This document shows positions 48,703 through 61,300 of a stretch of 64,000 bases of DNA, piece by piece. The notes under the pieces were generated by a model, which was given only the letters and a program-made list of their open reading frames with translations, was not told where the DNA came from and did no database searches. The number at the start of each line of letters is the position of its first letter. Positions within the stretch are counted from its first letter, which is position 1. Source of the stretch: Blattamonas nauphoetae (Eukaryota; Preaxostyla; Oxymonadida); NCBI GenBank assembly GCA_033064195.1, contig JARBJD010000154.1, forward strand, positions 62,001-126,000. The letters are read 5' to 3'. The position numbers were made by a program, and so were the translations under genes.

Positions 48703-51700
48703 TCAGGCCTCATCCATCAGCATCTTTCGAAGTGAGTCCATCTGAGAAGAATACGAAGTCAAAGCTGACACGAGAGGGGCCCGATCAGGCTCCTCTTCTT
48801 TGTCGAGCTGCTCTTGAGCGGCAAGAACATCGATGAAAGCATTGTGGGTGAGAGTAAGTGCGTTGAGGATGGGTGGAACAACAGCGGCGTGTGCTTGTGT
48901 CGCCAGCTCCTTTGTGTTGTTGGAGAGGTGGGTGATGATGGCAGGGTACGACCGGACAGGAAGTGTGGGCAGAAGCACTCCGAAGAACTTCACACCGATC
49001 AGCTCGACGATGAGAGAGATGAGCTTCGCGTCGGGTGTGCTGTCTGTCACGATGGGGGATGCGCGCATCTCTGTCGAGAAGACAGTCTGCTGTTTGGAGA
49101 GAAGAGCCTTCTCGGCTCGCTTCTGGACAGCAGGGATGACGAGGCACTCCTCCGTGGCGATCTGGCTGATGCCGTCGATGAATGTGGAGAGGCTGGCGGA
49201 GGGCGAGTGGGAGGCTGTCTGGATGGCAGTGAAGAGCGACTGGAAGAGCGGGATGACCGGCGACTGCGGCATCTGGTTGATGATTGTTTTGAGTGTTTGG
49301 ATGTGCTCCTCGGCGTTGGTCTGGCTGAGCGTGGGAAGAGTAAGAGCTGCGAGGGAGGATGAGAGGTGAGAAAGGAGAGGAACAAACAGGCGTCGTTGGC
49401 TGCGATTCGGACGAGGGTGGTTGCGCAGTCGAGGCCGAACGATCGAAGCACCGCTTTGGCGACCGTGCCCTTCAGACTCTCCTTCTTCTTGTCCTTCTTG
49501 GCCTTCTTGCTGCGCTTGCCCTTCTGCTTCTCTTCGTCGTCGGACTCGTCGTTCTCCTCTTCCTTGTCAAACAGCCGCTCGACACCGTTGACCGACGTGT
49601 TGAGGACGATCCACTCGTCTTTGAACGCCTCTTCCAGCTCCTTCCGCTCGACTTTGGACGACGCCCTCTTCTCCACGTTCTGCTGCGTGCGGAGGGCGAG
49701 GAAGGCGTGGAAGAGAACGGGAAGCAGGCGGAACGAGAGGGGCACGACGAGGTCGTCGTTGAGTTCGTTCGATTTGTGGATCGCTGCGAGCTTGAGCTGC
49801 TTCTGCTGCTCCACGAAGAGGTCTGAGTTGGACGCGTTCTCCTGGATGAGGTGTTGGATGTCGTCGAGCGGGAGGATGGACAGGAACACGCCAAACGGGG
49901 TCGCCCGCACTGAAAAGAGAAGTGAGAATGAAAGATGGCACACGAGCAGCAGCTTCGTCGTCCTCTTCGGGTGTCTGCTTCTTTCCCTTCTTCGCCTTGC
50001 CGCCCTTCCCTCGCTTGCCCTTCTTCGGCGCATCGTCCTCCCACTCCTCATCGTCGTCGGCCTCCTTCGGCGCTTCTGGCGATGGCGCCTTTCCTCCCCA
50101 CACTTCATCTCGCCGCTGCCACATCCGCAGACGCAGTTCGGACTCGCACACAGCCAGCAGACGCTCGACGGTCAGCACAGACACAAAGAAGTGGTCAGAC
50201 GGCACGGCATTCTTGAACGACTTGTGTGTCTTGACGAGCTTGGCCTCGGGGGCCTCTGGCTGGAGGGCGTCCATGAAAGCATACGAGAGCGGGGTGAGCG
50301 AGCCGTAGTATTCGGGAAGGGTGAGGAGCGACTGCGCGGTGAAGGGCTGCTTGTCGGTGGTGGACGTGGCGTAGGCTGTGTGGAAGGGGAGGGAGGCGAG
50401 GAGGATGGCGTGCGGGTTGAGGTTGGCTGTGCTGGTCGACCCGCCCTTCTTCTTCTTCGATTCCTTCACAAGTGGCTCTGACGACACGTTCAGTGTCTGT
50501 GTGTCCTCGAGGACAGAGCGAGACACGCCCAGTCTGTCCTGCGTCCTCTCCACGGCCGAGTTGGGGGTGAGGAGGGAGTGGGCGTAGGCTGAGCTGTGGA
50601 GTGACCCAACATTCGCAAAGCAGAGAGACTGCCGGCGGAGGGTGAGCGGCTCTTTCCGCTCGTTGTTTGTGAGCGGGCAGGATTGGGTGTGTTTGGACTC
50701 GTCGAGTGTCTCGCGAAGGACGACGAGTTGGAGCTCGTCTGATTTCGTGGCGGGAGCGAGGAAAGGGAGGTTGGAGAAGAGGACGGCGTAGTCGTCGTCG
50801 GTGAGGGGCATCGTGTGGAAGTCGCTGAGCAGCGCATATCCTTCGTCGGCGAGGGACTCTTCTAAATTCGCACTCAAACTTTCGAGTGTCGATTTGCCAA
50901 CCGCGAGCGTGTCTAAGAAGATGAGCTCTTCCTTGAGACGCTGTTGGAGAAAGCCCTGCATGTCTCCGCCGCCGAGTCCGAGTTTCTTGACGTGCTCGAA
51001 CGTGACGAAGCCGTTCTGAGCGTAGAAGGATTCCAGCGCATCCGTCTGTCCTTTGGAGAAGGAAAGAGGAGAGTACAATCCTTTTGAGATTTTTCCCTTC
51101 AGTTTTCCGTCAGAAATCAAATGCTCAACAATCGGCATGAGGAGATTCTCGGCGATGTTGAGACGAGGGACGATCTGCGTCACGATGTTCGTTGGAACTG
51201 TAATTCCCATGAAAGTACCCCGAATAAGGGCTTTCATTTCATCGCCGTGGGTTTCTGTGACAAGAGTATCGCCTTGGAGCTTTGCTTGGATGATCTTTCC
51301 GAGATGCTTCTCAACACTCTTCTGAATGATGTGGAAGGGAACCTGGAAACGAACGACCAGATCTGACAGAGTTAGAACGCCCATTTCAAGGAGAACTTCC
51401 TGAATTTCAACGGCCATCTGTCTGATGTAATCGTCAGAGATGAGGGTCCCTTCAGCAACAAAAATACTCTTACTCTTCAGCGCATTACAGGCCTCGAAGA
51501 CTCTATCATAGTCAACGTTGAGAAGAGGTGGGATTTCAGATATGGTGAGTCTTCCATTGTGTCGCCTTAGCTCGCGAACTACTTCCTGTTGGAGACTTTC
51601 TCGTGTCATGATCTCTTTGCCATCCATTGATCGAATGAAATCAAGAAGATTCATCGTTTGCAAGCTTTGGACAATATCTACAGTGGTGGATTCTAGAAAT

Positions 51701-51819
51701 CGTGCTTTGGTTGGAGCTTTTTGAGTTTGACGCAATTGTTCTTGGAGTTTTCGCTGAAACACAAAGGGCATGGTGTTGAATCATGACATAGAAGAAATAC
51801 ATACAATTTCGTCCATCAT
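48703..51819 (-). CDS. UFL1: UFM1-protein ligase UFL1
   Basis: Four exons: 51819-51805, 51753-49944, 49909-49388 and 49346-48703, sum 997 codons. The first exon encodes MMDEI, which splices to RKLQEQLRQTQK, matching the family's N-terminus better than the unspliced ATG at 51771. Similarity runs through TMNLLDFIRSMDGKEIMT, ISEIPPLLNVDYDRV and MGVLTLSDLVVRFQVP, then a FYAQNGFVTF block. UFL1 is the ligase that attaches UFM1 to targets such as ribosomal protein RPL26 at the ER. The protein is longer than human UFL1 (794) because of charged insertions. Two Lys/Glu-rich tracts are probably disordered. It is divergent from UFM1. Confidence 0.9.
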
Positions 51820-51878
51820 TTTGCCGACAAATTGATGGTTTGATGATTTGAAGTTTCACCCATACTAAAAAAGAAGAA
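51820..51878. promoter_or_regulatory. 59-bp divergent spacer of UFL1 and UFM1
   Basis: The two start codons face away from each other and are separated by 59 bp, which suggests that one short promoter serves both. No known motif is visible. Confidence 0.5.
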
Positions 51879-52238
51879 ATGTCAACCGGAGAGGTCAAGT
51901 TCAAGATCACTCTTACATCTGATCCACAACAACCATATAAGACGTTAGGACTTTCTTTTGCGCTTACTTTTTCTTTTTCTTTGTTATTCGGTTGACCAGA
52001 TTGTCAGTGAAAGAAGACACAGAATTCACTAATGTCCTTCATTTTGTGGCGGAAAAATTTGGCATGGTTCCACAAGATGCTGCAATCATTACTTCAAGTA
52101 TAGATTTTTCTTTCTTCTCGATCTTCACCCTTCTCAGCTGGTGTTTGTGTGAATCCAAAACAACCTGCTGGTACCATCTTCCTGAAGCATGGCGGAGATC
52201 TTCGTCTCATCAACAGAGATCGTGTTGGATCAAACTAA
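51879..52238 (+). CDS. UFM1: Ubiquitin-fold modifier UFM1
   Basis: Three short exons, 51879-51943, 52000-52097 and 52138-52238, with introns of 56 and 40 nt, encode 87 residues. The joined product reads [52 protein letters not shown] and INRDRVGSN. Every part aligns with human UFM1 (85 residues), including the C-terminal Val-Gly. The last two residues after Gly are Ser-Asn in place of Ser-Cys; they must be removed by a UFSP protease before conjugation. None of the exons is long enough for simple ORF searches. It lies next to its ligase UFL1. Confidence 0.92.
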
Positions 52239-52288
52239 TATATTGTCATGAGTGAACGCCAGTACTTCCCTTAGCCTCTGCAACCGTC

Positions 52289-52593
52289 ATGGAAACATTC
52301 GACATTGACCATCACTTTGTTCTTTTGAGATTATTCTACCAACTCTTGCGTTTCGAAAGGAAAGTACTAACACTTCATATTTTGAGATCTTCTTTCATGA
52401 AATGTCCACCCGAACGCACCACATTCTTTCAGGCCAAATCGTCACAGAATTATGGATGGACGATGATGGTCTGTACAAACTCTATAAACGTCGTGTCGAA
52501 GGTTTTATAGAAAAACAAAATGACTTTCGACCAGAGATTGATGAGCTTCATTTTCCGATCTTCCCATGGAAGACGATATCGTTCGAGAAATGA
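52289..52593 (+). CDS. Small spliced gene, unrecognised
   Basis: Two exons, 52289-52349 and 52433-52593, with an 83-nt intron, encode 73 residues: METFDIDHHFVLLRLFYQLL, then QIVTELWMDDDGLYK and EIDELHFPIFPWKTISFEK. It is mostly helical with a hydrophobic first helix. No family is recognised. Its TGA stop overlaps the ATG of IFT56 (ATGA at 52590), unusual for a nuclear gene, so one of the two starts may be wrong (an alternative IFT56 ATG is at 52566). Confidence 0.4.
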
Positions 52594-54724
52594 CGTACGC
52601 AAGACGAAGATCGACCAGACCAACAAAGAAGCGTACAGCAGTCCAGGAGGAAAGAGAAACTCTTCCAACATTAGACTCATTTCTTGATGCTCGGAACTAT
52701 GTCGGGGCTTTAACATTCCTCGAGGTCTTTCTCTTTGCATATCATGATATCGATGATCATTCTCCATTGTTTATTGCTCCACATGCAGCACATGAGTCTT
52801 TCGCATCAAACTATCACAACAACACCTTATGGTACCGAAACAGCTAAACCAATTAAACATTGGATGGCATACTGCAATTACCATCTAGGAAACTTTGAAG
52901 TTGCGTCTGATGTATGAGAATACTGCGTTCATCCTAATCCTTTGAACAGTTATATCATGAACTCCTCGAAAGCGAAAGAGAGCCGACGTATTATTTGGAT
53001 ATTGCCTGTTGCGACATAATGATGGGTAATCTTCGTGAAGCTCAGATTAATGCAACAAAAGGGCCATACGATAGCCTCCGTGATCGAATTGAGTATCTTG
53101 TCGCAGCACAACTCGACCAAGGCGTGAAAATGCTTCCGGTCTCACAAAAACCAGGCAGTCAAGACATATCTCCCGAACTGTGTAAGAACCAAGTATCCGC
53201 CACTTCATCGTCTTCATCTTCTCAGCTCTGTCAAGCACATGTCCACTACCTCAACGGTCGCTACACCGAAGCTGTCGCCATCTATGATCGCCTCGTCGAC
53301 CAGCACCCGTTTGGTTATCTGTCTCTCCATTTTCATTCTCTGCTCAGTGACTTTCCTGCAATCCGAATCTACCAGGCTTACTGCAATTTTAAGCTGGAAT
53401 ACTACGACAAAGCACTCCAAGCAGTGCAAGAGTGTGATCTCCCCTATCCTTCAGTCTCTTTCTTTGAAATTCTCTGCACAGGTATTTGCGGATAAACCCA
53501 CGCTCTCCCACCGGACTGAACCTTCTCGCATGTCTCAACCACAAACTGTATGGGGAACGATCCAACTCCGTCGAAATCGTGCGATCCATCGAAGAATCTT
53601 CCTATCTCCCGCCATCCACCGAAATGATTCTGAAGCACAACAAGGTTGTGTTCAAGAACGGCGAGGATTCCCTCCAGGTGCTTCCCCCGCTCACCGAAGA
53701 GTTTGGCGAGGCGAAGCAGAACCTGACCATCTTCTATCTCAAAAACGACCTCATCCAGGACGCATACGCCAACATGCGCGACCACCAGCCGACATGCAAT
53801 TTCGAATACACGCTGAAAGGAATTGTTCTGACGCTGATCGCCCAGTCGCAGGGAGCGATGGGGGAGACGGTGTCGGACGAGAACCTCCGCGCGGCGCAGG
53901 AGATGTTCGAAGTGATGGGATCGTCGCCCGAAGACTGCGACACGGTGAGCGGGAGGCAAGCCATGGCGTCGTCGCTGTTTCTGAAAGGGAAGTTCTCGGA
54001 GTCGCTGAAGTACTTCGAAAGCATCGAGCAGTTCTTTGTGGAGGACGACGCGTTCAACATGAACTACGGCATCGCCCTCGCCTCGTCTGGCCGGTACAGC
54101 AGTGCGGAGTCTGTGCTGGCGCGGATTGAGACGGAGAAGATCCGCAACGAAGACCTGTCCTACGCTAACTGGATGGCTCGCTGCCACTGCCTGAACGGGC
54201 ACGCCGAGCAAGCGTGGGATCTGTTTCTGAGTCGGAAGGTGCTGTCGATGGACGAATCCGACAACCTCGACTCGTCGATGAGCGACAACAGCAACCTGTA
54301 CGGGCTGCTCCAGGTCATCGCCAACGACTGCTATCGCACGGGGCAGTTCCTGTACTCGGCGAGGGCGTTCCAGGAGCTGGCGAAGATCGAGGAGAACGAG
54401 TCGTTCGACGCTGGGAAGCGGGCAGCGTGTGTGGGGGTGTTCTACCAAGTGATGGTGGGACAGAAGATGCACACCGACGCGCAGGGAAGGGAGGAGCTGA
54501 ACGAAGCTGTCAACATCCTCCAGTTCGACCTGTCTGACCGCGTCGCTCAGAACCACGCGAAGCAGATGATTGAGTGGGGACAGAAGAATCTCAACATGAA
54601 TTTCTCGAACGATGACGCACCCTTCATGGGCTCGCGTCCGTCCCGCCGCGGTGCCGACTACGATTCGCTTGAGAACTCAGCCGGGGACGAGGAAGAGTCG
54701 TACTCGGAGTCGGACGGGGAGTGA
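52590..54724 (+). CDS. IFT56: Intraflagellar transport protein IFT56 (TTC26/DYF-13)
   Basis: A TPR protein of the IFT-B complex that moves cargo in flagella. Exons at 52590-52724, 52789-52911, 52950-53308 and 53348 onward, then a long exon from about 53482. Family blocks: LPTLDSFLDARNYVGALTFL, HWMAYCNYHLGNFEVASD, YLRINPRSPTGLNLLACLNH, LQVLPPL, SGRQAMASSLFL, LLQVIANDCYRTGQF and KRAACVGVFYQV, in the human TTC26 order. The junction between AVQEC and YLRINP does not resolve: no GT gives the needed phase 2. A base missing in the assembly near 53430-53480 or an unusual splice site is possible. An acidic Ser/Glu tail follows the conserved part. Confidence 0.87.
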
Positions 54725-54906
54725 GGCCGTCTTTCTTGATTATACACGCTTAGCTCTTTATTTTCAATTCACTTTGATCTTTAATCTTCGCAGACCGTTC
54801 TAACGTCAATGAACTTCCGGGTGGTGGGGAATGAAGAAGGAAATGAAAAGAATGAAATGTATGGGTGTGTTTTGAGATATGAGTCGCCAACATTCCGAAG
54901 AAAGAG

Positions 54907-55608
54907 TCAAAAGAATGCGCGCAGCTTTTCATACATCGCTAACGGCATATTTGTCTGATAGCCGATGGTTTTGAGAAAGCTGATTTCGGATTCGTTGACG
55001 AGTTTGTTGGGGATGTTAAAGGAATACGCCCACCAGGCGTTGTTTAAGGGCACGTCGCGGCTGACTTTGATCGAGAGCATCGTTGCGCACAGAAAGAACG
55101 TGCCCAAGCTTCGTGGGGTGAGCTTTGTTTCTCGCTGCTGGACATACAACCAAACGAGGAAGATGGTATGGATGGCTTCACTGAGCTGAAGGTGAGCGTG
55201 ATCGCGAATAAATCCATGCATGGTGGCCAGCTTGGAGACAAAAACTCGGCGGTCTGATGGGACCAGATTGAGGGAGGATTGGCTTTCGCACAGGAGGCGG
55301 AACAAAAGATTTGAAAACACGTGGATTTGGGAGTCGGTAAGTATGGAGGGGGTAAAGCGGAGAGATAGTTGAGGCTTGCAGTAGAGGAGGTGGAAGGACT
55401 CGTCTAGAAGGTAGGTGTCCTTATAGGATGAGGACTGCTTTTGTGATTTAGCACTCCAAGGAGAACGAAAAGAATACGGTTTTTGGTGAGATAAGCACGA
55501 AAGACAGAGTGGAGTGTCCTCAATCATTGAGAGGGAGACAGGTGAACTTGATGGCAGTATGGACGACGAGAGTTGATTTTGTTGGGATAATTGTTGGGGA
55601 GATAGCAT
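54907..55608 (-). CDS. PHO80-like cyclin
   Basis: A single exon of 233 residues. The second half carries a cyclin box of the PHO80/CNPPD1 type: AIHTIFLVWLYVQQR, LGTFFLCATMLSIKVSRDVP, NNAWWAYSFNIPNKLVNESE and FLKTIGYQTNMP. Such cyclins partner with CDK5/Pho85-like kinases. The first 70 residues are Ser-rich and probably disordered. The carboxy end follows the fold closely. It is divergent from the YIPF5-like gene. Confidence 0.8.
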   Translation of the reverse strand: MLSPQQLSQQNQLSSSILPSSSPVSLSMIEDTPLCLSCLSHQKPYSFRSPWSAKSQKQSSSYKDTYLLDESFHLLYCKPQLSLRFTPSILTDSQIHVFSNLLFRLLCESQSSLNLVPSDRRVFVSKLATMHGFIRDHAHLQLSEAIHTIFLVWLYVQQRETKLTPRSLGTFFLCATMLSIKVSRDVPLNNAWWAYSFNIPNKLVNESEISFLKTIGYQTNMPLAMYEKLRAFF

Positions 55609-55864
55609 GAATAAAGTCGTTTAACAGAAGATTATTAAGTGAAAGACAGATAGTTGGAGCCTACGCACCAAGTGAAAGTACCCCGGAGTTGAAAAAAACT
55701 AAAGGGTAAAAAGTCCGATCTCGTAAATTTATCATTGACCATTGTGGGATATTATTCACGCATTGCTTGACTGAATGTACGTGCACACGAGTAACAATTT
55801 CCCGAGGCGAATGTGAATTTGGTTGTTTTTCTCAATGATCAAACCACGATAAAACCCTAATTTC

Positions 55865-56606
55865 ATGACATACCAGTTTCCAAACGTTCCGTTCGAGAAC
55901 TCGGATCCATATGCCGGGATGTACCAACAAACTCCACAATACACCCAACAGCTGCAATTGCATGATGAGGCACCGGATCCCCCACTGATGGAAGGTCTTT
56001 CAATCTTCAAATTCACATTTCTGAACAATTTCGTTCAGAACTCGGTATCGAACCTGACAAATTTCTCCGTCGTTTCCTGTCCATCATCAATCCATTTGGT
56101 AAACCAGATACTGATGCATGGGCAGAAGGAGATCTAACAGGTTTTGTCGTGTTCATCGTTGTGTTCTGCTTTCTCATCCTGGTGGTATGACCCTCCATTG
56201 AACTCCATCACATTTTCTTCCCTTCAGAAAGGGAAACATGAGATTGGGTACATCATGGGCTTCTCCATCATCGGCAGTTTCCTCGTCTACTTCCTCCTCA
56301 ACATGATGGCCCCCGCTGACTCCCTCACGAGCTACAAAGTCATCTCTGTTCTTGGATTCTCCCTCTTGCCCCTCCTCATCCTTGCCCTCTTCTCACTTGT
56401 CATCAATCTGAAGTTTGCCCTCCCTTTTTCTCACCCCCTTCAGAGGTGTTGTCGGTGTCCTTATCACCATTGTCCTTGCAGTCTGGTGTAGCTTCGCTGC
56501 CACAAACATTCTTGTGGCAATGATGGGATACTACGACATTCGATATCTTGTTGGATATCCACTCTTCCTGTTTTTCATGACTTTCGCCATTAATGCTCTG
56601 TATTAG
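55865..56606 (+). CDS. YIPF5/YIP1-like Golgi membrane protein
   Basis: Four exons with introns 55995-56038, 56185-56227 and 56413-56443 sum to 208 codons. The cytosolic N-terminus (NVPFENSDPYAGM, then PPLMEELGIEP) and the FLSIINPFGKPD, GDLTG motifs lead into five hydrophobic segments (GFSIIGSFLVYFLLNMMAP, VLGFSLLPLLILALFSLVI, GVVGVLITIVLAVWCSFAA, YPLFLFFMTFAIN). This is the layout of YIPF5/YIPF7 and yeast Yip1, which act in ER-Golgi vesicle traffic with Rab GTPases. Length (207) is normal. Confidence 0.85.
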
Positions 56607-56716
56607 GTTTTTATCGTCATTTTTCTTCATTTTGCGTCACCACTTCATCGTCAATGATTTTTGGGAAGTTATTTCAACCATATTCGTTATTTGTCATGCT
56701 TTCGATAGATCGAACC

Positions 56717-58225
56717 ATGAATTCGAAGGTTCGTTTCAATCGATCTCTGAGTTCTCGGAACCATAGCGATATGACGTCCTCAATTTCATGTATGTTGTTC
56801 CCCATTTCCATGTGTTCAACATTATGCTATTTACTTTTGATTTGTTCCTTTGGTTCTCCCAGATGGAACGCAGAGGTTCCACTCCACACAGCCTCCGTCA
56901 TCAGATCAGGAACAATACATTATGGATCTGAGAACAGCCTTATTAGAGAAAGAACAACAAATCCAGGAATATGAACGCAATTCAACACTGCTCAATAGCC
57001 AATTGGTCTTGCTCATTTCTTCATGATGGATTATTTTGTAGCGAGAGAAAGGATCAAACCAACAACAAACTAAAGAGCTTATTCGTCTTGTCAGCGATCA
57101 TCAGCAGACAATTGACCGTCAAAATAAAGTATATTTTCATCTTAACAGGACCACTCCAGAAAATTGCATCTTTCTCGAAGCGAAATGAAGAACTGGAAGA
57201 AGAAACTGAGGCTCTGAGGAACGAGCTTCATTTGTTGAAGACAGACTGTGTTACTTTGGGTGACGCCGTTGGGGAAGAGAGGAGAGGCCTCCGACTCATT
57301 TCTCAGGAAAATGTGAAGCTGAAAGAGGAAGTTGCTTCACTCCAAGCATCCCTCAAGCAGTGCAAAGCAGAGCACGAGAAGGACGTGTCTATTTTGACCG
57401 CACACATCAAGGAGAGGGAGGCCCAGCAGCTCGAAAGGGAAGAGGCGCGCCAGTCGGAGCAGTCGGAGCAGGACCAGAAGCTGCAGAAGATGCAGAAGAC
57501 GTACGAGGCTGAGATTGAAATGTACAGCATCGAGATGGAGCGTATGCGCGAGGAGTTCAACACCAAAATGCTGAGCCGCGAGGTGCAGATGCGGGAGCTG
57601 ATGGAGGAGAAAGCAGGCGCCATCGCGGCGAAGCTGGCAGAGGGACAGGAAGCTCGCAAGCGACTCGAATCTGAGTTCCGTGACGAGCTTCGGAAGTCGT
57701 CGGAGCAAGTGAAGCAGCTGCAGAAGCAGCTCAACGAGACGAAGCTCCAGCTGCGGAATCAGATGGACACTGCGGAGGAATACAAGGTCTGTTTGTGTTT
57801 GAGTCAACTTTCAGAGCCTGGCGGACATGCGGAAGGACGAGGTGATGCACAAACAGCGCGAAATCGACGAGCTGCAGCGGGACCTGCGAGACAAGGCGAA
57901 GGCGTCGTCGACAGATCGGGCAGAGGCCAGCCGAGCGAAGGAGGAGCAGCTCCGACAGACACGGCAGCTGAAGGAGATGGAGAGCACGTTCAATTCGGAG
58001 AAGAAGCGGATGGAGGTCTGTGGTGCTTGTTGTTCATGTTTCAGAACGAGCTGTCCGAAGTGAAGAGGGAACTCTCCAAAATGCGGGAAGAGGCGAGGGA
58101 GAACCACCTCCAGTTTGAACACCGAATCCAAGACGTATCCATTTGTTCTCTTTTCCGCCTTTCAGTCTCTCTCTCAGTACTTCCAAAGTGTGAGTCTCCA
58201 GCCGGATGAGTACGAGGACGATTGA
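56717..58225 (+). CDS. Coiled-coil protein, unrecognised
   Basis: Seven exons (introns 56790-56862, 57006-57041, 57129-57159, 57787-57814, 58016-58044 and 58135-58165) sum to 427 codons. The third intron removes 31 nt and joins DRQNK to KIASFSKRNEEL. From about residue 75 to the end the protein is a nearly continuous coiled coil rich in Glu, Lys, Arg and Gln, with heptads such as ELEEETEALRNELHLL. The C-terminus is SLQPDEYEDD. No family signature is visible; similar proteins serve as cytoskeletal or basal-body scaffolds. The intron at 57787-57814 is only 28 nt. Confidence 0.7.
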
Positions 58226-58362
58226 GCTCCTCGACGATTAATTTCCAAATAACTTGTCTTTTCTGTTTTGAAACCGTCTTTTTTTATCTCATTTCACCAT
58301 TTTTTTCCTTGGCCCTTCCTGCAGAATAAACTCACTTTTTCCCCTTAATTTGTTCCTAGGTT

Positions 58363-61300
58363 ATGGAGACAGGCCCGTCTCAGCCGTCTGAACAGGTACC
58401 GGAAAGTTCAGATGGTCTATTGCATCTCTTACGTTTCGTTGAGTCGATTCATCCAGTTTCAGAGCAAAATATTGAGGACGGCAAATCCTCTCGAACTCCC
58501 CTCGAAATGTTCCTCTGGTGGTGTACGGATGATATCCTTGCGCTTAGTTCATCTTATAGACCATTTTCAAGCAAGAATACCGACGATATATCCACTCTAA
58601 CGCGTCCTCCACTCGTCAACCAACCTTCTGCAAGTCTCATCCCCTCGTTCTTGGCATCACCATCGAATCTTCGAACCCAATCCTCACGATATCTATCTCC
58701 AATGAATAGCAAGCCTGTCTCGGAACGACCTTCCCTTCCAACTCATCCATTCCCACTTCCATCTCAGTATCTCTTCTCCACCTCACCAACATCACCAGCT
58801 CTCGCAAAATTTCCTCCTGTTCTTCCATATGCATCAGATGATGTGTTTCATTCGAATTTAGTGTCTTCTAGACTTCAGTTAAATAGTAATCCAGAAAATA
58901 TTCTTCAGGGAATCCGACATCCATTTCTCGTTCATTCAACTTCTCCATTCTTACTTGGGTTTCAAACACCTACATTATTTCCATCGTATGTACAGATGCC
59001 GCTCAATTCTGCAATTGAGACGGATACTATGGAGGAAACACTCATCAATGATCCAACATCATTGTTGTCTGTGCCCCTTCCAACTCTTGCGGAAATTCAG
59101 CTCCTCTCCACAATTATTCGAAAGGACCCGCATATTACCAAAAGAAAATCACAGTTACCTCTCGATTTCCAGCCAAAGGCTCATTCAGACACACTCACCC
59201 TCACATCACTCCTCACCGTGCCTTCCCCGGGCCTTTCTTTGTCTAATCTGGATAATTTTATTCCTGTCCCTCGACAATCTCCTGAATACCTGCAGAAAGT
59301 CGCTTCAAAATCGCTGACAAACAGGAATCCCACACAACAATACTACCAGCAGATTATGCACGATTTGTATCAATCTCACAACACCCCCCATCTCATCTCA
59401 CATTCTCTCTGCCTTTCGAAGAAGCCAGTCGTTCGATCTCGTCCTATTCCGCCCAAACCACGCCTGGACGACAACATCGATTTCATTTCATCCACAGACC
59501 AGTCCGAGCAGAGGAAAACACGCTCACTGTCATTTCACTCGCATCACAGCACTCTTGGCCAGATTCCTGTGCCCTCCTTCCACCAGTCGTCCTCGGGTCA
59601 CAGCACCGACGATGGCTCCCTCAGCGCGAGCGAGAAACCAGATCCTCAGCTCGTCGCTGTGCGCCCGCTGCTGACAAGACAGTCGTCGTTCTCGATGCAC
59701 GGGCAGGGCAAGTTGATGTCGCATCCGTACGCGATGACGAGCCAGTTTGGGAGCCTGCCTGCGCCGCCGATTGTGCGGAAGAAGTCGAACATCGACTCGT
59801 CAGCCCTCCTCTCCGCGCCCCTCACCCGCACACACCACCTCTTCTTCCCCTCCGTCCACATCCAGTCCACCATCCTTGCCAGGTCTGTCACGGGCACTCC
59901 GCTGAGACACGAGCGAGTCAGCGACACCGAGCCTTCGACGCAGAAAGACACCGAGTCGTCGACGGAAGGGACAGCAGGCGGGAGCGACTCGTCGAAGAAA
60001 AGAAAAAAGAAGCTGAACGAATCTGGAGTGGAGAAGACAGACACAAAGCTGAGCCCCATCTCTCCTCTCAGCTCGGCCTCGCTCTTCACATCCACCCCTG
60101 TCATCTCCCACGCTGCCATCCGCTCCTTCTTCGAGGCCTTCGAGCAGGAGCAGGAACTCGAGGCGCAGAACGAGCTCCTCTTCGGCTCAGACGCGTCTGA
60201 GTACGAAGACGAGACGGAGAGCGAGGGCAGCCTCAGCGCCCGCGTCGAGTTTCAGAAGATCCCTTCGTACGAACTAAACAAAGCGATTCCACAGCCAGTC
60301 AGCGCTGTCGTCCTCAGCCGCACGTTCCTCTCCGAAGACAACGAGGAGTGTGTCATCCCGGACGAGGTCGACTCAGCCACAGCAACGATGCTGTTCGTTC
60401 TGCTGCGCGGAGTGCCTTCCTTCGGCGACGAGCAGACCAGCAACTTCGAGTTCAACTTCGAAGCTTCGTCGCAGGTGTTCGCCCTCATCCCGGTGTACCT
60501 GACCTTCCTCAACTTCAACCTCCTCTCGATGTCCCTCAAAGGCTCGTCGCCGGTCGCGTCTGTCCCCGACACGCACACCCTCCTCAACATGCGCTCGCTC
60601 GCCCACTCTCTCTTCTGCACGCCGGCACTCAACACAACCACAGCAGCCATCCCGCCCAACACGATTTGCTCGCGTCCGTCGCACGATTATTCGGATCCGC
60701 TGAAGCTTCACGAGCTGCTGCAGCTGGACAACCCGTATTCGCTGCTGCACTGGCCATTCATCAACGGACACTACAAAACAACAACCACGCAGACAGTCAG
60801 CAAGCACAGGCTGCGGGAAATCGAACGAGAGGCGATGGAGATCCAGAACGAGATGCTGAGCCTCGAGCGCATCGACACGTTCATGCGGAAGTCTCGGAAG
60901 CTGGTGCTGCCCGGCGAGGACCAGATGTTCGAAAGCACGACGCCAGCCAATCTCAGCGCTTCCTCACCCGTTGCTCGGATTGGCCACACGACAGAGATCC
61001 ACCTGACCAACATCCTCCTCACTTCGGTCACGCGGAAGGCACTTCTGAGCGAGTTCGATCGAGTCCACAGGTTCAGGCAGAGCAAGGCCATCCCAATCTC
61101 GACAGGCAAGGCAGGCAATCCAGAACCACTACCAGCGAAGACAACGGCGACTCTCAACCTCTCGCCGTTCGAGCCGACACTCAACACCAAAATCGCATCC
61201 AACCTGACCAAGCTATGCACGTTCTCGTCGGGCAACGTGTTCAACAAGATCGAGCAGCTCCGAATGATCTTCCCGCCGAGCTCTCCGCCCGGCAACCTGA

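Noticed and set aside
51754-51771. UFL1 start at 51771
   Set aside because: The residues it adds do not match the family; a short upstream exon encoding MMDEI splices in and does.
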